Shown: positions 8,042-15,320 of the stretch, piece after piece | Layout: every line of letters starts with the position of its first letter | Numbering within the stretch: the stretch's first letter is position 1 | NCBI GenBank assembly: GCA_947002045.1 | Contig: CAMQJB010000017.1 | Span: 1 to 43,263 of the forward strand | Direction: 5' to 3' | Length of the DNA stretch: 43,263 bases | Source of the DNA: an uncultured Collinsella sp. | Lineage (GTDB): Bacteria > Actinomycetota > Coriobacteriia > Coriobacteriales > Coriobacteriaceae | Notes under the pieces: generated by a model | The model's database searches: none | Told to the model about the DNA's origin: nothing | What the model saw: the letters and a program-made list of their open reading frames with translations, nothing else | Position numbers and translations under genes: made by a program

Positions 8042-9748
8042 CTACGAGCGCAGTGTAATTTTATCTCGCAGCGATTTGAGATCCTCGGTTATGGTGCGGT
8101 CTTCCTGAATCATCTTCTGAACCTTTTTATAGCTCGTACTGACGGTTGAGTGGTTGCGGTTGCCAAACTCCGCGCCCACCGCCGTAGTCGTCATCTCGCA
8201 CATCTCGATGGCCAGATATATGGCGATATGGCGGGCTTTGGCTATGTTGGCGTTGCGGCGCGGGCCGATGAGCTCCTCGTGCGTCACGCCGTACTGCTCT
8301 TCAATGACAGACTGGACCGTCTGCACGTTGATCTTTTTGGCCGACGTATCGAAGTACTGACTTGCGATGGCGTCGATGTCGTCGAAACTGAGCTCGCTGC
8401 CCTCGCGTTCGCGGTCTCCTGCCTCGCCGGCGCAGCGTTCGCAGAAGCTCTCGAGTTCGCGGATGTTGGTTCCCGAGACTTCTGCCATGTGCTTAAAGTG
8501 CTCGTCGGTCAGATGCCCGCCATCGCCGCCATAGGCCGCCAGCAGCGAGTCGTCACCCGCCTCGGGTGCGGCGGCTATCGTGTTCTCGTAGTAGCGCTGC
8601 AAGATCTTGTATTTCATCTCGTAGCTGGGCTCCGCCACCAAACAGAGCATACCGGCATTAAAACGGCTGGTAAGGCGCTCGTCCATGCTCAGGTCTTTGG
8701 GCGCACGGTCGGCTGCGATGACGACTTTTTTGTTGTTGCGGATAAACTCGTCCATGAGCTGGAAGAAGTAGTCCACGCTCGCGCGCTTGCCGATGATGTT
8801 TTGAATGTCGTCGATGATGAGCACGTCCACGTCATGGTATGCCTGCATGATGGGGGCGTTGCTCTTCTTTTGGCGGTCGAACTCCGTCATCAGGTCATCG
8901 AGGTACGCTTGCGAGTTGGCGTACTTCACCTTGATCTCGGGTGACTTTTCGGCGAGCTCGTTTTTGATGGCGAGCAGCAGATGGGTCTTGCCCAGCCCCG
9001 ATTTGCCATAGATGAACAGGGATGTGCATGTGCCGCGTTCGTCCGCGAGCGCGGCAAACTTGAGGGCCGAGCGATAGGCATGGCTGTTTTCGGGGCCGTA
9101 GACAAAGTTTTCGAAGGTGAATTTCGAGTTGGCTGCGAGCGGCGCGCCATCGGTGTTCTGCTCGATCGGTGCCGCAGCTGCGGGGACGCTCGTGGGCGAT
9201 GCGGTGGCTGGTTTTGCACTCTTTGCAGGCGCCCCGCCCTTCATCTGGTTCATCATGCGGCGGAAATCGTCGGCCGAAAGCGTGTTTTTGATTGCGATGC
9301 CCGAATCCTCGCCCGGTGTTGCGTCGTGCGCGATAGGCATGTGTGTGGCAGCGGGCATAGGAATTGCTGCCGTTGGTGCGGCGGGCATGGTTTCACGGGA
9401 AACATCGCCGATTTGGTGCTCGGGAGCCGACACTGTGGTGGTAGCTGGTGCCGCCGGGGGGACGACGGGTGCCGCGGGTGCGGCGTTATCTGCCGCGGAG
9501 CCCTGTGGCGCCACGATGTTGAGCGCAATCGGTGCAAAGGCGATCTCTTCCAGGTACGCCTCGATGGTCGGCTGATGCTTTTTGAGCTGAGCGATAGCAA
9601 ATCGTGAGGGGGCCTCAATCGTCAAGGTGTCCTCGGTAAGGCTCACAGCACGCGATTGCCCCAGCATGTTGATGAGGCGCGCATCTTGGCCGTCGCGCTG
9701 ACAAAAGGCGATGGCATCCCCCAGGATGATGCTTGCTTCCTCGTCCAC
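8042..9748 (-). CDS. dnaA: Chromosomal replication initiator DnaA
   Basis: AAA+ initiator that binds DnaA boxes at oriC and opens the origin. It has 568 residues, longer than the usual ~450, because domain II (about 80-205) is a long Ala/Pro/Thr-rich linker. Domain III has Walker A GKSGLGKT (248-255) and Walker B IIDDIQ (311-316). Domain IV holds the helix-turn-helix and the signature loop, which reads FGNRNHSTV (528-536) where nearly all bacteria have FGGRDHTTV, so one of the base-reading positions is changed (Asp to Asn). The start is GTG, preceded by GGGAGAG, 15 bases after the upstream ATPase gene, which makes dnaA the second gene of its operon. Codons 115-120 (DVSRET) spell out a degenerate parS site. 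Confidence 0.98.
   Translation of the reverse strand: MDEEASIILGDAIAFCQRDGQDARLINMLGQSRAVSLTEDTLTIEAPSRFAIAQLKKHQPTIEAYLEEIAFAPIALNIVAPQGSAADNAAPAAPVVPPAAPATTTVSAPEHQIGDVSRETMPAAPTAAIPMPAATHMPIAHDATPGEDSGIAIKNTLSADDFRRMMNQMKGGAPAKSAKPATASPTSVPAAAAPIEQNTDGAPLAANSKFTFENFVYGPENSHAYRSALKFAALADERGTCTSLFIYGKSGLGKTHLLLAIKNELAEKSPEIKVKYANSQAYLDDLMTEFDRQKKSNAPIMQAYHDVDVLIIDDIQNIIGKRASVDYFFQLMDEFIRNNKKVVIAADRAPKDLSMDERLTSRFNAGMLCLVAEPSYEMKYKILQRYYENTIAAAPEAGDDSLLAAYGGDGGHLTDEHFKHMAEVSGTNIRELESFCERCAGEAGDREREGSELSFDDIDAIASQYFDTSAKKINVQTVQSVIEEQYGVTHEELIGPRRNANIAKARHIAIYLAIEMCEMTTTAVGAEFGNRNHSTVSTSYKKVQKMIQEDRTITEDLKSLRDKITLRS
9389..9404. promoter_or_regulatory. Degenerate parS-like site inside dnaA
   Basis: The minus strand reads TGTTTCCCGTGAAACC, 14 of 16 matches to the parS consensus. 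It lies in the poorly constrained linker of dnaA and encodes VSRET. ParB binding is not shown. It could be a decayed or weak parS site. Confidence 0.35.
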
Positions 9749-9763
9749 TGTCTCTCCCGTTCC

Positions 9764-11080
9764 TTAAGCTTGGGCCCGCACGCGAGCGCTTCCGATTTCG
9801 GTCAGATGGTATTTCTGCCCATGTTTGACTATCAAGCCCGTCTGCGCCAAATCGTTGAGCGTGCGCGACCAGGTGGGTGCAGAGTTTCCAAATGCCCGCG
9901 CCAAGTCCGTCGCGCCGCACTCTTGATGTTGGGCCAGATACCCTAATGCAGCGTTGCCGCGTTCGCTTACAAACACGTCCGACTGCGGTTGTGCGTATTG
10001 ATTCGCCGCATTAGGATACATCATTTGAGCTGCTGGTTGTTGAGAACTCTGCATGGGCGGCACCTGCTGTTGAAAACTTTGCGGCCACTGTTGGTAAGGC
10101 TGCGGCGGCATCTGCTGAGTCCAGGGGTTGAGGTTTCCCTGCGGCATCTGCTGATACGGCTGAGGATACTGCTGTGGATACGGCTGGGCATATCCCTGCT
10201 GCGGCATATATTGGGGAGGATACCCTTGTGGGTACGGTTGGTAGCCCATTTGCGCGACGTTTGGCATGGCCGCCGTCTGCTGCACGGCGCCTGTGTCCGG
10301 ATCTGCCGAGCCTATCCCCTCCGGCATGTTTTGCACTGGGTTGCCCAGCGGTGTCTGGGGGTCTTGCATGGGAAAACTTCCAGGCTGCTGCATCTGCTGC
10401 GCCACGGGCTGCTGTGCAAACGTGCTGGATAGGGGATACGCCGGCTGCTCCGTCTCGGGGCGCACGGCGGCCCCTCGCCCTCCGGCGCGCTCGATTTCCT
10501 GTACGCGCTTGGGATTCAGGCTTACCGTGACCACGGTGCCGTTGCCCATGTTGTCCTCGATGGATACAGCGCCGCCGGCGTTTTCCAGGTACTCCTGCAC
10601 CATGGGAAACCCGGCTCCGGTTCCGCGGATGTATCGTTTCATGTTGCTGTTTGCGCTGGTAACGCCAAAGTCGAACGCGCGCTCCTTGTCGTCGATCCCC
10701 GGTCCCTGGTCTGCGAATCGGATGGTGTCGCCGCCGTCTAGGATCGAGATGATGGGCTCTGCAAAGTGGGCGTGGATAAAGTTTTCGACAATCTCGCGGA
10801 TAACCATGAGCGAGATGTGCCCGCCCTGTTCTTTCATGCACTGGTAGACGGTGTTGGTTGTCTCTTCCAGATAGGTGCGCACGTCCTTAGGTTCGATGAC
10901 GATGACGCGCGGCGTCGACAGCATGTCGTCATAGACCGCGATGCGTGCGGCATACATGGCAGCCTGCGTTTTCGCAGCGGCCTGCTCTTCCTCGCCACGC
11001 TTTTCGCGCACGCCGGTGATGTGCTCGTTGTCGGGTGCCGGGTCTCCGGAATCGACCATGGTGTAAAAGTCGTCAGACAT
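9764..11080 (-). CDS. GHKL-type ATPase with Pro/Gln-rich linker and C-terminal winged helix, first gene of the dnaA operon
   Basis: A 438-residue protein with no recognisable named family. Residues ~60-190 form a histidine-kinase-type ATP-binding domain: N box REIVEN (E96, N100), G1 box DQGPGID (124-130) and G2 box GTGAGFPMVQEYL (153-165). No phosphoacceptor-histidine helix pair and no membrane segment precedes it, so it resembles SpoIIAB/anti-sigma kinases or stand-alone GHKL ATPases rather than a sensor kinase. Residues ~205-365 are low-complexity (Pro, Gln, Tyr, Met) and probably disordered. Residues ~370-438 look like a winged helix (NAALGYLAQHQECGATDLARAF, then a recognition helix and a KYHLTEIG wing). 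It lies between the origin region and dnaA, with a 15-base gap to dnaA, so it is co-transcribed with the initiator. A role in controlling initiation or dnaA expression is an inference from that position only. Confidence 0.75.
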   Translation of the reverse strand: MSDDFYTMVDSGDPAPDNEHITGVREKRGEEEQAAAKTQAAMYAARIAVYDDMLSTPRVIVIEPKDVRTYLEETTNTVYQCMKEQGGHISLMVIREIVENFIHAHFAEPIISILDGGDTIRFADQGPGIDDKERAFDFGVTSANSNMKRYIRGTGAGFPMVQEYLENAGGAVSIEDNMGNGTVVTVSLNPKRVQEIERAGGRGAAVRPETEQPAYPLSSTFAQQPVAQQMQQPGSFPMQDPQTPLGNPVQNMPEGIGSADPDTGAVQQTAAMPNVAQMGYQPYPQGYPPQYMPQQGYAQPYPQQYPQPYQQMPQGNLNPWTQQMPPQPYQQWPQSFQQQVPPMQSSQQPAAQMMYPNAANQYAQPQSDVFVSERGNAALGYLAQHQECGATDLARAFGNSAPTWSRTLNDLAQTGLIVKHGQKYHLTEIGSARVRAQA

Positions 11081-11323
11081 GCCGCTCGCAATCTTTCAAA
11101 AGGTTTCGAACAAATAGTAGCTCACCGTGCAATGTTTCTCATCTTTCGACAACTTTTCAAAACCTGTTGAAAACTTTGGAAAACAGGCGAAAAGTTCTCA
11201 ACATTGCCAACATGACCTGTCGAAAACTCGATGAAATATCGTGAAAAGTTGTAATGCGGCGCAAATTTCGGTTGAGCTTATGGGGGAACCGTGTGAACTA
11301 CGCAACCTTTTACCTTTGATTTC
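11081..11323. other. Candidate oriC part 2: DnaA-box-like cluster at the strand switch
   Basis: Genes diverge here, leftward to gyrA and rightward to parB, as expected at an origin. Within ~120 bases there are CCTGTTGAAAAC (11163-11174) and CCTGTCGAAAAC (11216-11227), plus one-mismatch relatives at 11143-11151 and 11175-11183. These are the same 12-base motif seen between dnaA and dnaN. The promoter of the dnaA operon must also lie here, but no strong -35/-10 pair is obvious on the minus strand. Confidence 0.55.
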
Positions 11324-11353
11324 TTGACATTTGAACATTGATTTCCCTACAAT
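11324..11353 (+). promoter_or_regulatory. Promoter of rpmH-rnpA operon
   Basis: A perfect -35 TTGACA (11324-11329) and a -10 TACAAT (11348-11353) are 18 bases apart. This predicts a transcript starting near 11360 with a ~65-base leader before rpmH. Confidence 0.8.
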
Positions 11354-11425
11354 CTTCAAGCTCACGTGTCTATATCTGCGTCCGCGCTCCCGCGGACACT
11401 CGAAATGCAGCAGGAGGAACTTAAG

Positions 11426-11560
11426 ATGAAGCGTACGTATCAGCCTAATAAGCGTAAGCGTGCCAAGACCCATGGCTTCCGTGCCCGTATGGCCACCAAG
11501 GGTGGTCGTGCCGTGCTCGCCCGTCGCCGCGCCAAGGGCCGCAAGCGTCTCACTGTCTAG
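11426..11560 (+). CDS. rpmH: 50S ribosomal protein L34
   Basis: A 44-residue, very basic ribosomal protein beginning MKRTYQPNKRKRAKTHGF, the standard L34 start. The ATG at 11426 is chosen because an AGGAGG-type site lies 6-10 bases upstream and the length then matches the family exactly. A longer reading from 11366 adds 20 unrelated residues and is rejected. It is the first gene of the operon with rnpA, yidD and yidC, the classic rightward neighbour of oriC. Confidence 0.97.
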   Translation: MKRTYQPNKRKRAKTHGFRARMATKGGRAVLARRRAKGRKRLTV

Positions 11561-11580
11561 CAGCGATACACACATCTCGC

Positions 11581-11919
11581 ATGAAGACTATTAAGTCTCG
11601 GCAAGATTTCGAGCATGTGTTCAGTCAGGGGCGTCGTTTCAATCACCCTCTGATTCGAATGACCATATGTGAATCGGTTGGCGAAGGCGACTCCGGAAGG
11701 GTCGCCTTCGTTGGTGCTAAACGGCTCGGTTGCGCAGTCGTGCGCAACCGTTCTAAGCGTGTGATGCGCGAGGCCGCCCGCAGCTGCGGATTTCCCGTTG
11801 CGGGTTATGACATCATCTTGTTCGCTACTCCCAAGACGAGGATCTCTTCGCCTCAGGAGATGGACAAGGCATTGCGTTCGCTTATGAAACGCGCCGGCGT
11901 TGCCGGGGAGGAGCGATGA
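11581..11919 (+). CDS. rnpA: Ribonuclease P protein component
   Basis: Protein subunit of RNase P, which helps the RNA subunit cut 5' leaders from pre-tRNAs. It has 112 residues, a normal length. The family motif RNRSKRVMREAAR is at about residues 56-68, after the central-cleft region. The ATG start follows rpmH by 20 bases and has no clear ribosome-binding site, suggesting coupling to rpmH. The stop codon overlaps the yidD start by 4 bases (ATGA). Confidence 0.96.
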   Translation: MKTIKSRQDFEHVFSQGRRFNHPLIRMTICESVGEGDSGRVAFVGAKRLGCAVVRNRSKRVMREAARSCGFPVAGYDIILFATPKTRISSPQEMDKALRSLMKRAGVAGEER

Positions 11920-12140
11920 GCAATCACGTTTTGCGACGTGTTGCCATCGCTCCTATTCGCATATATCAACAGGTTATTTCGCCCTTATTGCCTGACGCCT
12001 GCATTTATTACCCAACGTGCTCGCAATATGCCGTTCAGGCGATTGAGAAGTACGGTGTTTTGAGAGGCTGCTGGCTTGCCGTGAGGCGCATCGCTCGCTG
12101 CAATCCCCTGCACGTCGGCGGTTATGACCCTGTGCCCTAG
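11916..12140 (+). CDS. yidD: Membrane protein insertion efficiency factor YidD
   Basis: A small (74-residue) membrane-associated protein that assists YidC/Sec insertion. The family signature is complete: YQQVISPLLPDACIYYPTCSQYAVQAIEKYG, followed by R.CNPLHVGGYDPVP. The start overlaps the rnpA stop, and yidC follows after 29 bases. Confidence 0.95.
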   Translation: MSNHVLRRVAIAPIRIYQQVISPLLPDACIYYPTCSQYAVQAIEKYGVLRGCWLAVRRIARCNPLHVGGYDPVP

Positions 12141-12169
12141 CGGGCACTCGCTATCGGAGGAAAACTTAC

Positions 12170-12940
12170 ATGTGGGATTGGATCGTTAACATCCTTTTCG
12201 AGCTGCTCAAGCTCATCCAGACCTTTGCGGTCGACTGGGGCCTGTCCATCATCATCCTGGTGGTCATCATCCGTCTGCTGCTGACGCCGCTTATGCTCAA
12301 GTCGACCAAGTCGACGGCTCGCATGCAGGTGCTGCAGCCTAAGATGCTCGAGATCCAGGAGCGCTATGCCGACGATCCCCAGCGTCAGGCCGAGGAGATG
12401 CAGAAGTTCTACAGCGAGAACAAGTTCAACCCCATGGCTGGTTGTCTGCCGCTGTTAATCCAGATGCCTGTCCTGTTCGCCCTGTTTACGCTGCTGCGTA
12501 ACCTGCCGAACTACTTTAGCGACGGCACGTTCTCGTTCTTCAATATCCTGCCTGACCTTACCACCACGCCGAGCGCTTCCTTTGCCGATGGCTTTATGGT
12601 TGCGCTGCCTGCGCTGGTTTGCCTGATTCTGTTCGCTGTCTTGACCCTGATTCCGCAGCTGTATATGTCACGCAATCAGACTGGTCAGCAGGCCCAGAGC
12701 ATGCGCATGATGGCCGTTGTCATGACCGTCATGATGCTTTGGATGGGTTGGAGCCTGCCCGTCGGCGTTCTGCTGTACTACGACGTGTCTTCCGCCTGGC
12801 AGGTTGTCCAGCAGATCTTCGTGACGCAGAAGGTTATCGATAAGGCCAAGGCCGATGAGGAAGAGCGTCTTAAGAACGCTCCGCTGCAGGTCGAGGTTAC
12901 TCGTCGCGAGAAGAAGCCGCGCCCGCACAAGAAGAAGTAG
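12170..12940 (+). CDS. yidC: Membrane protein insertase YidC/Oxa1
   Basis: Integral-membrane insertase of 256 residues, the short Gram-positive form without the large periplasmic domain. An excellent GGAGG site precedes the ATG. The first helix carries the conserved positive residue of the hydrophilic groove (VVIIRLLLTPLML, R at about 41). A charged cytoplasmic hairpin follows (KSTKSTARMQVLQPKMLEIQ), then NPMAGCLPLLIQMPVLFALF and three more helices. The basic C-terminal tail (RREKKPRPHKKK) can bind ribosomes. Unlike many Gram-positive homologues it has no lipobox signal peptide. Confidence 0.95.
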   Translation: MWDWIVNILFELLKLIQTFAVDWGLSIIILVVIIRLLLTPLMLKSTKSTARMQVLQPKMLEIQERYADDPQRQAEEMQKFYSENKFNPMAGCLPLLIQMPVLFALFTLLRNLPNYFSDGTFSFFNILPDLTTTPSASFADGFMVALPALVCLILFAVLTLIPQLYMSRNQTGQQAQSMRMMAVVMTVMMLWMGWSLPVGVLLYYDVSSAWQVVQQIFVTQKVIDKAKADEEERLKNAPLQVEVTRREKKPRPHKKK

Positions 12941-12956
12941 TGGGATAGTATTCTTA

Positions 12957-12970
12957 TTTAGGTACCTAAC
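12957..12970. repeat. Palindromic repeat, copy 1
   Basis: The 14-base sequence TTTAGGTACCTAAC contains a perfect 12-base palindrome. It lies between yidC and the KH/R3H gene, just before the latter's ribosome-binding site. An identical copy is at 16458-16471, after the last gene of the parAB operon. Confidence 0.7.
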
Positions 12971-12984
12971 TTTTGGAGTTCGTT

Positions 12985-13554
12985 ATGTCTGAAGAGATCG
13001 TCGAGGATATGCTTGAGGAGGTTGCCCCGCGGGTCGCGGGCGATTATCCCGAGATTGCACAGCGTTACAAGGCTGGTGAAGAGCTGACCGATGAGGAGCT
13101 CGACACCATTGCCGATGTGGCTATTTCCATTCTGCGTTCCATCCTTTCGCACTTCGATGCGGCGAACTCACCCATCGATGAGTATGTGGGTGACGAGGGC
13201 GAGTTGATCCTGGACGTAACTGCTCCTGATCTTGCTGTTCTCATTGGCCGTCATGGACGTACCCTCGATGCTCTTCAAGTTATGTTCTCCCTGTTGGTGA
13301 GTCGCAAGCTTGGCTTTAGGTATCCGGTCGTCGTCGACGTCGAAGGTTATAAGAGCCGTCGACAGGACAAGGTTGCTTCTATGGCCCAGTCCGCTGCCGA
13401 GCGCGCTATTCGCACTCATAAAAGTGTTTCCTTGCCGCCTATGAATGCCTACGAACGTCGACTGGTTCATATTGCCCTTCGTGGTAACGATGCTGTCGAC
13501 ACGCATTCTGAGGGCTCTGACCCCGATCGCCATGTTGTGATTGTTGCTCGATAA
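12985..13554 (+). CDS. jag: KH/R3H RNA-binding protein (Jag/KhpB type)
   Basis: RNA-binding protein next to yidC in most Gram-positive bacteria. Homologues (Jag, KhpB/EloR) affect RNA fate and cell elongation. The ATG at 12985 is preferred, with GGAG six to nine bases upstream; a TTG four codons earlier would overlap that site. The resulting 189-residue protein has an acidic N-terminal helix, a KH domain with the GxxG loop LIGRHGRTLDALQ (about 90-103), and an R3H domain with RRLVHIAL (about 160-167). The separate Jag-N domain of many Firmicutes is absent. It is followed by a strong terminator. Confidence 0.9.
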   Translation: MSEEIVEDMLEEVAPRVAGDYPEIAQRYKAGEELTDEELDTIADVAISILRSILSHFDAANSPIDEYVGDEGELILDVTAPDLAVLIGRHGRTLDALQVMFSLLVSRKLGFRYPVVVDVEGYKSRRQDKVASMAQSAAERAIRTHKSVSLPPMNAYERRLVHIALRGNDAVDTHSEGSDPDRHVVIVAR

Positions 13555-13572
13555 TCTTCTCGAGTCTATGCT

Positions 13573-13603
13573 AAGGGGACGTGGTTTCCACGTCCCCTTT
13601 TCT
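13573..13603 (+). terminator. Rho-independent terminator after the KH/R3H gene
   Basis: A perfect 12-bp stem (AAGGGGACGTGG paired with CCACGTCCCCTT), a 3-base loop and a short T tract. It ends the rpmH-to-jag transcription unit and shows that rsmG cannot start upstream of it. Confidence 0.92.
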
Positions 13604-13649
13604 TGTCAAAAGTTCTCGATACACTGATTTTTGTCAGAAAGGAGTCGTC

Positions 13650-14387
13650 TTGTTTGTTTTAACTGATGAGCAGGCAAGCCAAATGCTGGGCCGTCTTATT
13701 TCGTATCGCAAAGACTATTCTTTGAAGGTCTCCGACGAGAGCCTTCGTGTCTGTATCAAGCATCTTGATCTTGTTCTGGAGGCCAATAAGACTACTAATC
13801 TAACGCGCATCCTGAATGTTGATGATGCAGCCGTCCTTCATATTCTGGACTCACTTGTTTTACTGCCCTATATTGATAAAGCTCCTGAAGGTGCTTTGCT
13901 TGATATGGGTACCGGTGCTGGATTTCCAGGTATTCCGTTGACTATTGCAAGTGGGCGAAAGGCTACCTATATCGATTCCGTTGGCAAGAAAGTAGATGCT
14001 GTTAACTCCTTTGTTAGTGCGCTTAGACTCAAGCATGCTTATGCCGTTCACGATCGTCTTGAGGAATATGCTCGATCCCATAAGAAGCAATTTGCAGTTG
14101 TGACCGCCCGTGCGCTCGCACCATTACCGGTTCTCGTTGAATATGCTTCTCCTTTTCTAAAAGATGGTGGTCTCTTTGTTATTACGAAGGGGAATCCATC
14201 TGATGAAGAGCTTCAATCTGGTATTGCTGCTGCAAAGATATGCGGCTTTACCACGCTTATGACGGACGACCTTGATTTGCCGAATGGTCTGGGTCACCGT
14301 GAATTTATTATCCTTAAAAAGACTCGTCATGCCTCGGTTTCTCTTCCTCGTGCTAATGGCATGGCAAAAAAGAATCCGCTTGCCTAG
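13650..14387 (+). CDS. rsmG: 16S rRNA (guanine-N7) methyltransferase RsmG
   Basis: SAM-dependent methyltransferase that modifies G527 of 16S rRNA; its loss gives low-level streptomycin resistance in other bacteria. The TTG at 13650 is chosen because AAAGGAG lies just upstream, while the longer reading from 13581 begins inside a terminator. This gives 245 residues. The SAM-binding motif is LLDMGTGAGFPGIPLTIA, followed by VGKKVDAVNSF and the VTARALAPLPVLVEYA segment typical of the family. Codon use is clearly AT-richer than in gyrA or purB. It is followed directly by parS sites and parA. Confidence 0.93.
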   Translation: MFVLTDEQASQMLGRLISYRKDYSLKVSDESLRVCIKHLDLVLEANKTTNLTRILNVDDAAVLHILDSLVLLPYIDKAPEGALLDMGTGAGFPGIPLTIASGRKATYIDSVGKKVDAVNSFVSALRLKHAYAVHDRLEEYARSHKKQFAVVTARALAPLPVLVEYASPFLKDGGLFVITKGNPSDEELQSGIAAAKICGFTTLMTDDLDLPNGLGHREFIILKKTRHASVSLPRANGMAKKNPLA

Positions 14388-14388
14388 A

Positions 14389-14404
14389 TGTTTCACGTGA
14401 AACA
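14389..14404. promoter_or_regulatory. parS site 1
   Basis: Perfect match to the bacterial parS consensus TGTTTCACGTGAAACA, two bases after the rsmG stop codon. It is the loading site for ParB, from which the ParB-CTP clamp spreads. Confidence 0.95.
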
Positions 14405-14416
14405 TAATGGATAGTG

Positions 14417-14452
14417 TCGATTGTTATGTTTCACGTGAAACATAACAATCGA
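14417..14452. promoter_or_regulatory. parS site 2 inside a 36-bp perfect palindrome
   Basis: A perfect parS (14427-14442) is the centre of a palindrome that extends 10 bases further on each side (TCGATTGTTA and its complement). Of the three sites only this one has extended symmetry. It could also form a cruciform or hairpin. Confidence 0.93.
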
Positions 14453-14465
14453 TGTCGAATCGGAT

Positions 14466-14481
14466 TGTTTCACGTGAAACA
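14466..14481. promoter_or_regulatory. parS site 3
   Basis: Third perfect parS, about 40 bases upstream of the parA start. The three sites are spaced 38-39 bases apart, close to whole turns of helix. Confidence 0.95.
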
Positions 14482-14519
14482 TCCTCCATTCAACAGCTTT
14501 AAATACACCAGGAGGGACC

Positions 14520-15320
14520 GTGGGATTTCGCGACGTTAAGCGTTCTAAGAGTGCAAAAGACACGCGTGTCATTGCTATCATCAACCAAAAAGGCGGCGTA
14601 GGTAAGTCCACCACGGCTGTAAATCTTGCAGCAGCGTTGGGTGAACTGGGCCGAAAGACGTTAATTGTCGATTTTGACCCGCAGGGTAATAGTACGAGTG
14701 GTTTTGGAATCGAAAAAGAAGAACTCGATCACTGCATCTATGATGCATTGCTGAACGATGTTCCGGCGGAATCGCTCGTTCTTGATACAAATTGTAATAA
14801 GGTATTTGTAATCCCGGCAACTATCCAGCTTGCGGGTGCGGAAATCGAACTTGTCAGTGCGATTGCCCGTGAGACTCGCTTAAAGGATCTGCTTGAGCCT
14901 GTTCAGGATGAGTTTGATTTTATATTCATCGATTGCCCGCCATCGCTTGGTTTGCTGACCATCAATGCGTTAACAGCAGCAGACAGTGTTTTGATTCCTA
15001 TTCAATGCGAATATTACGCACTCGAAGGTGTCACAAAGCTGCTTGAATCGATGAAGATGGTTAAAACACGCCTTAATAAGAACCTTGATACTTATGGCGT
15101 GCTCATGACTATGTACGATTCGCGTACATCGCTTTCGAACCAGGTTGTGGAAGAGGTTCAATCGTATTTTGGTGACAAGGCATTCAAGACCTTGATTCCA
15201 CGCACAGTTAAAATTTCAGAAGCACCCTCGTTCGGTGAGCCAGTAATTACCTATGCGCCACAGAACAAGGGCGCAAAGGCGTATATGAACCTTGCTAAAG
15301 AGGTGATTAAGCGTGCCTAG
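14520..15320 (+). CDS. parA: Chromosome-partitioning ATPase ParA (Soj)
   Basis: Deviant-Walker ATPase that binds DNA non-specifically when ATP-bound and moves ParB-parS complexes. In many bacteria it also regulates DnaA. The GTG start follows a GGAGGG site, giving 266 residues. The deviant Walker A motif is KGGVGKST (about 26-33), motif A' is DFDPQGNSTSG and the Walker B is FIFIDCPPSLG. The short basic N-terminal extension (RDVKRSKSAKDTR) may contact DNA or ParB. The stop overlaps the parB start by 8 bases. Confidence 0.97.
   Translation: MGFRDVKRSKSAKDTRVIAIINQKGGVGKSTTAVNLAAALGELGRKTLIVDFDPQGNSTSGFGIEKEELDHCIYDALLNDVPAESLVLDTNCNKVFVIPATIQLAGAEIELVSAIARETRLKDLLEPVQDEFDFIFIDCPPSLGLLTINALTAADSVLIPIQCEYYALEGVTKLLESMKMVKTRLNKNLDTYGVLMTMYDSRTSLSNQVVEEVQSYFGDKAFKTLIPRTVKISEAPSFGEPVITYAPQNKGAKAYMNLAKEVIKRA

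Noticed and set aside
13581..13649. Longer rsmG start
   Set aside because: It begins inside the terminator stem and has no ribosome-binding site; the TTG at 13650 has AAAGGAG just upstream.
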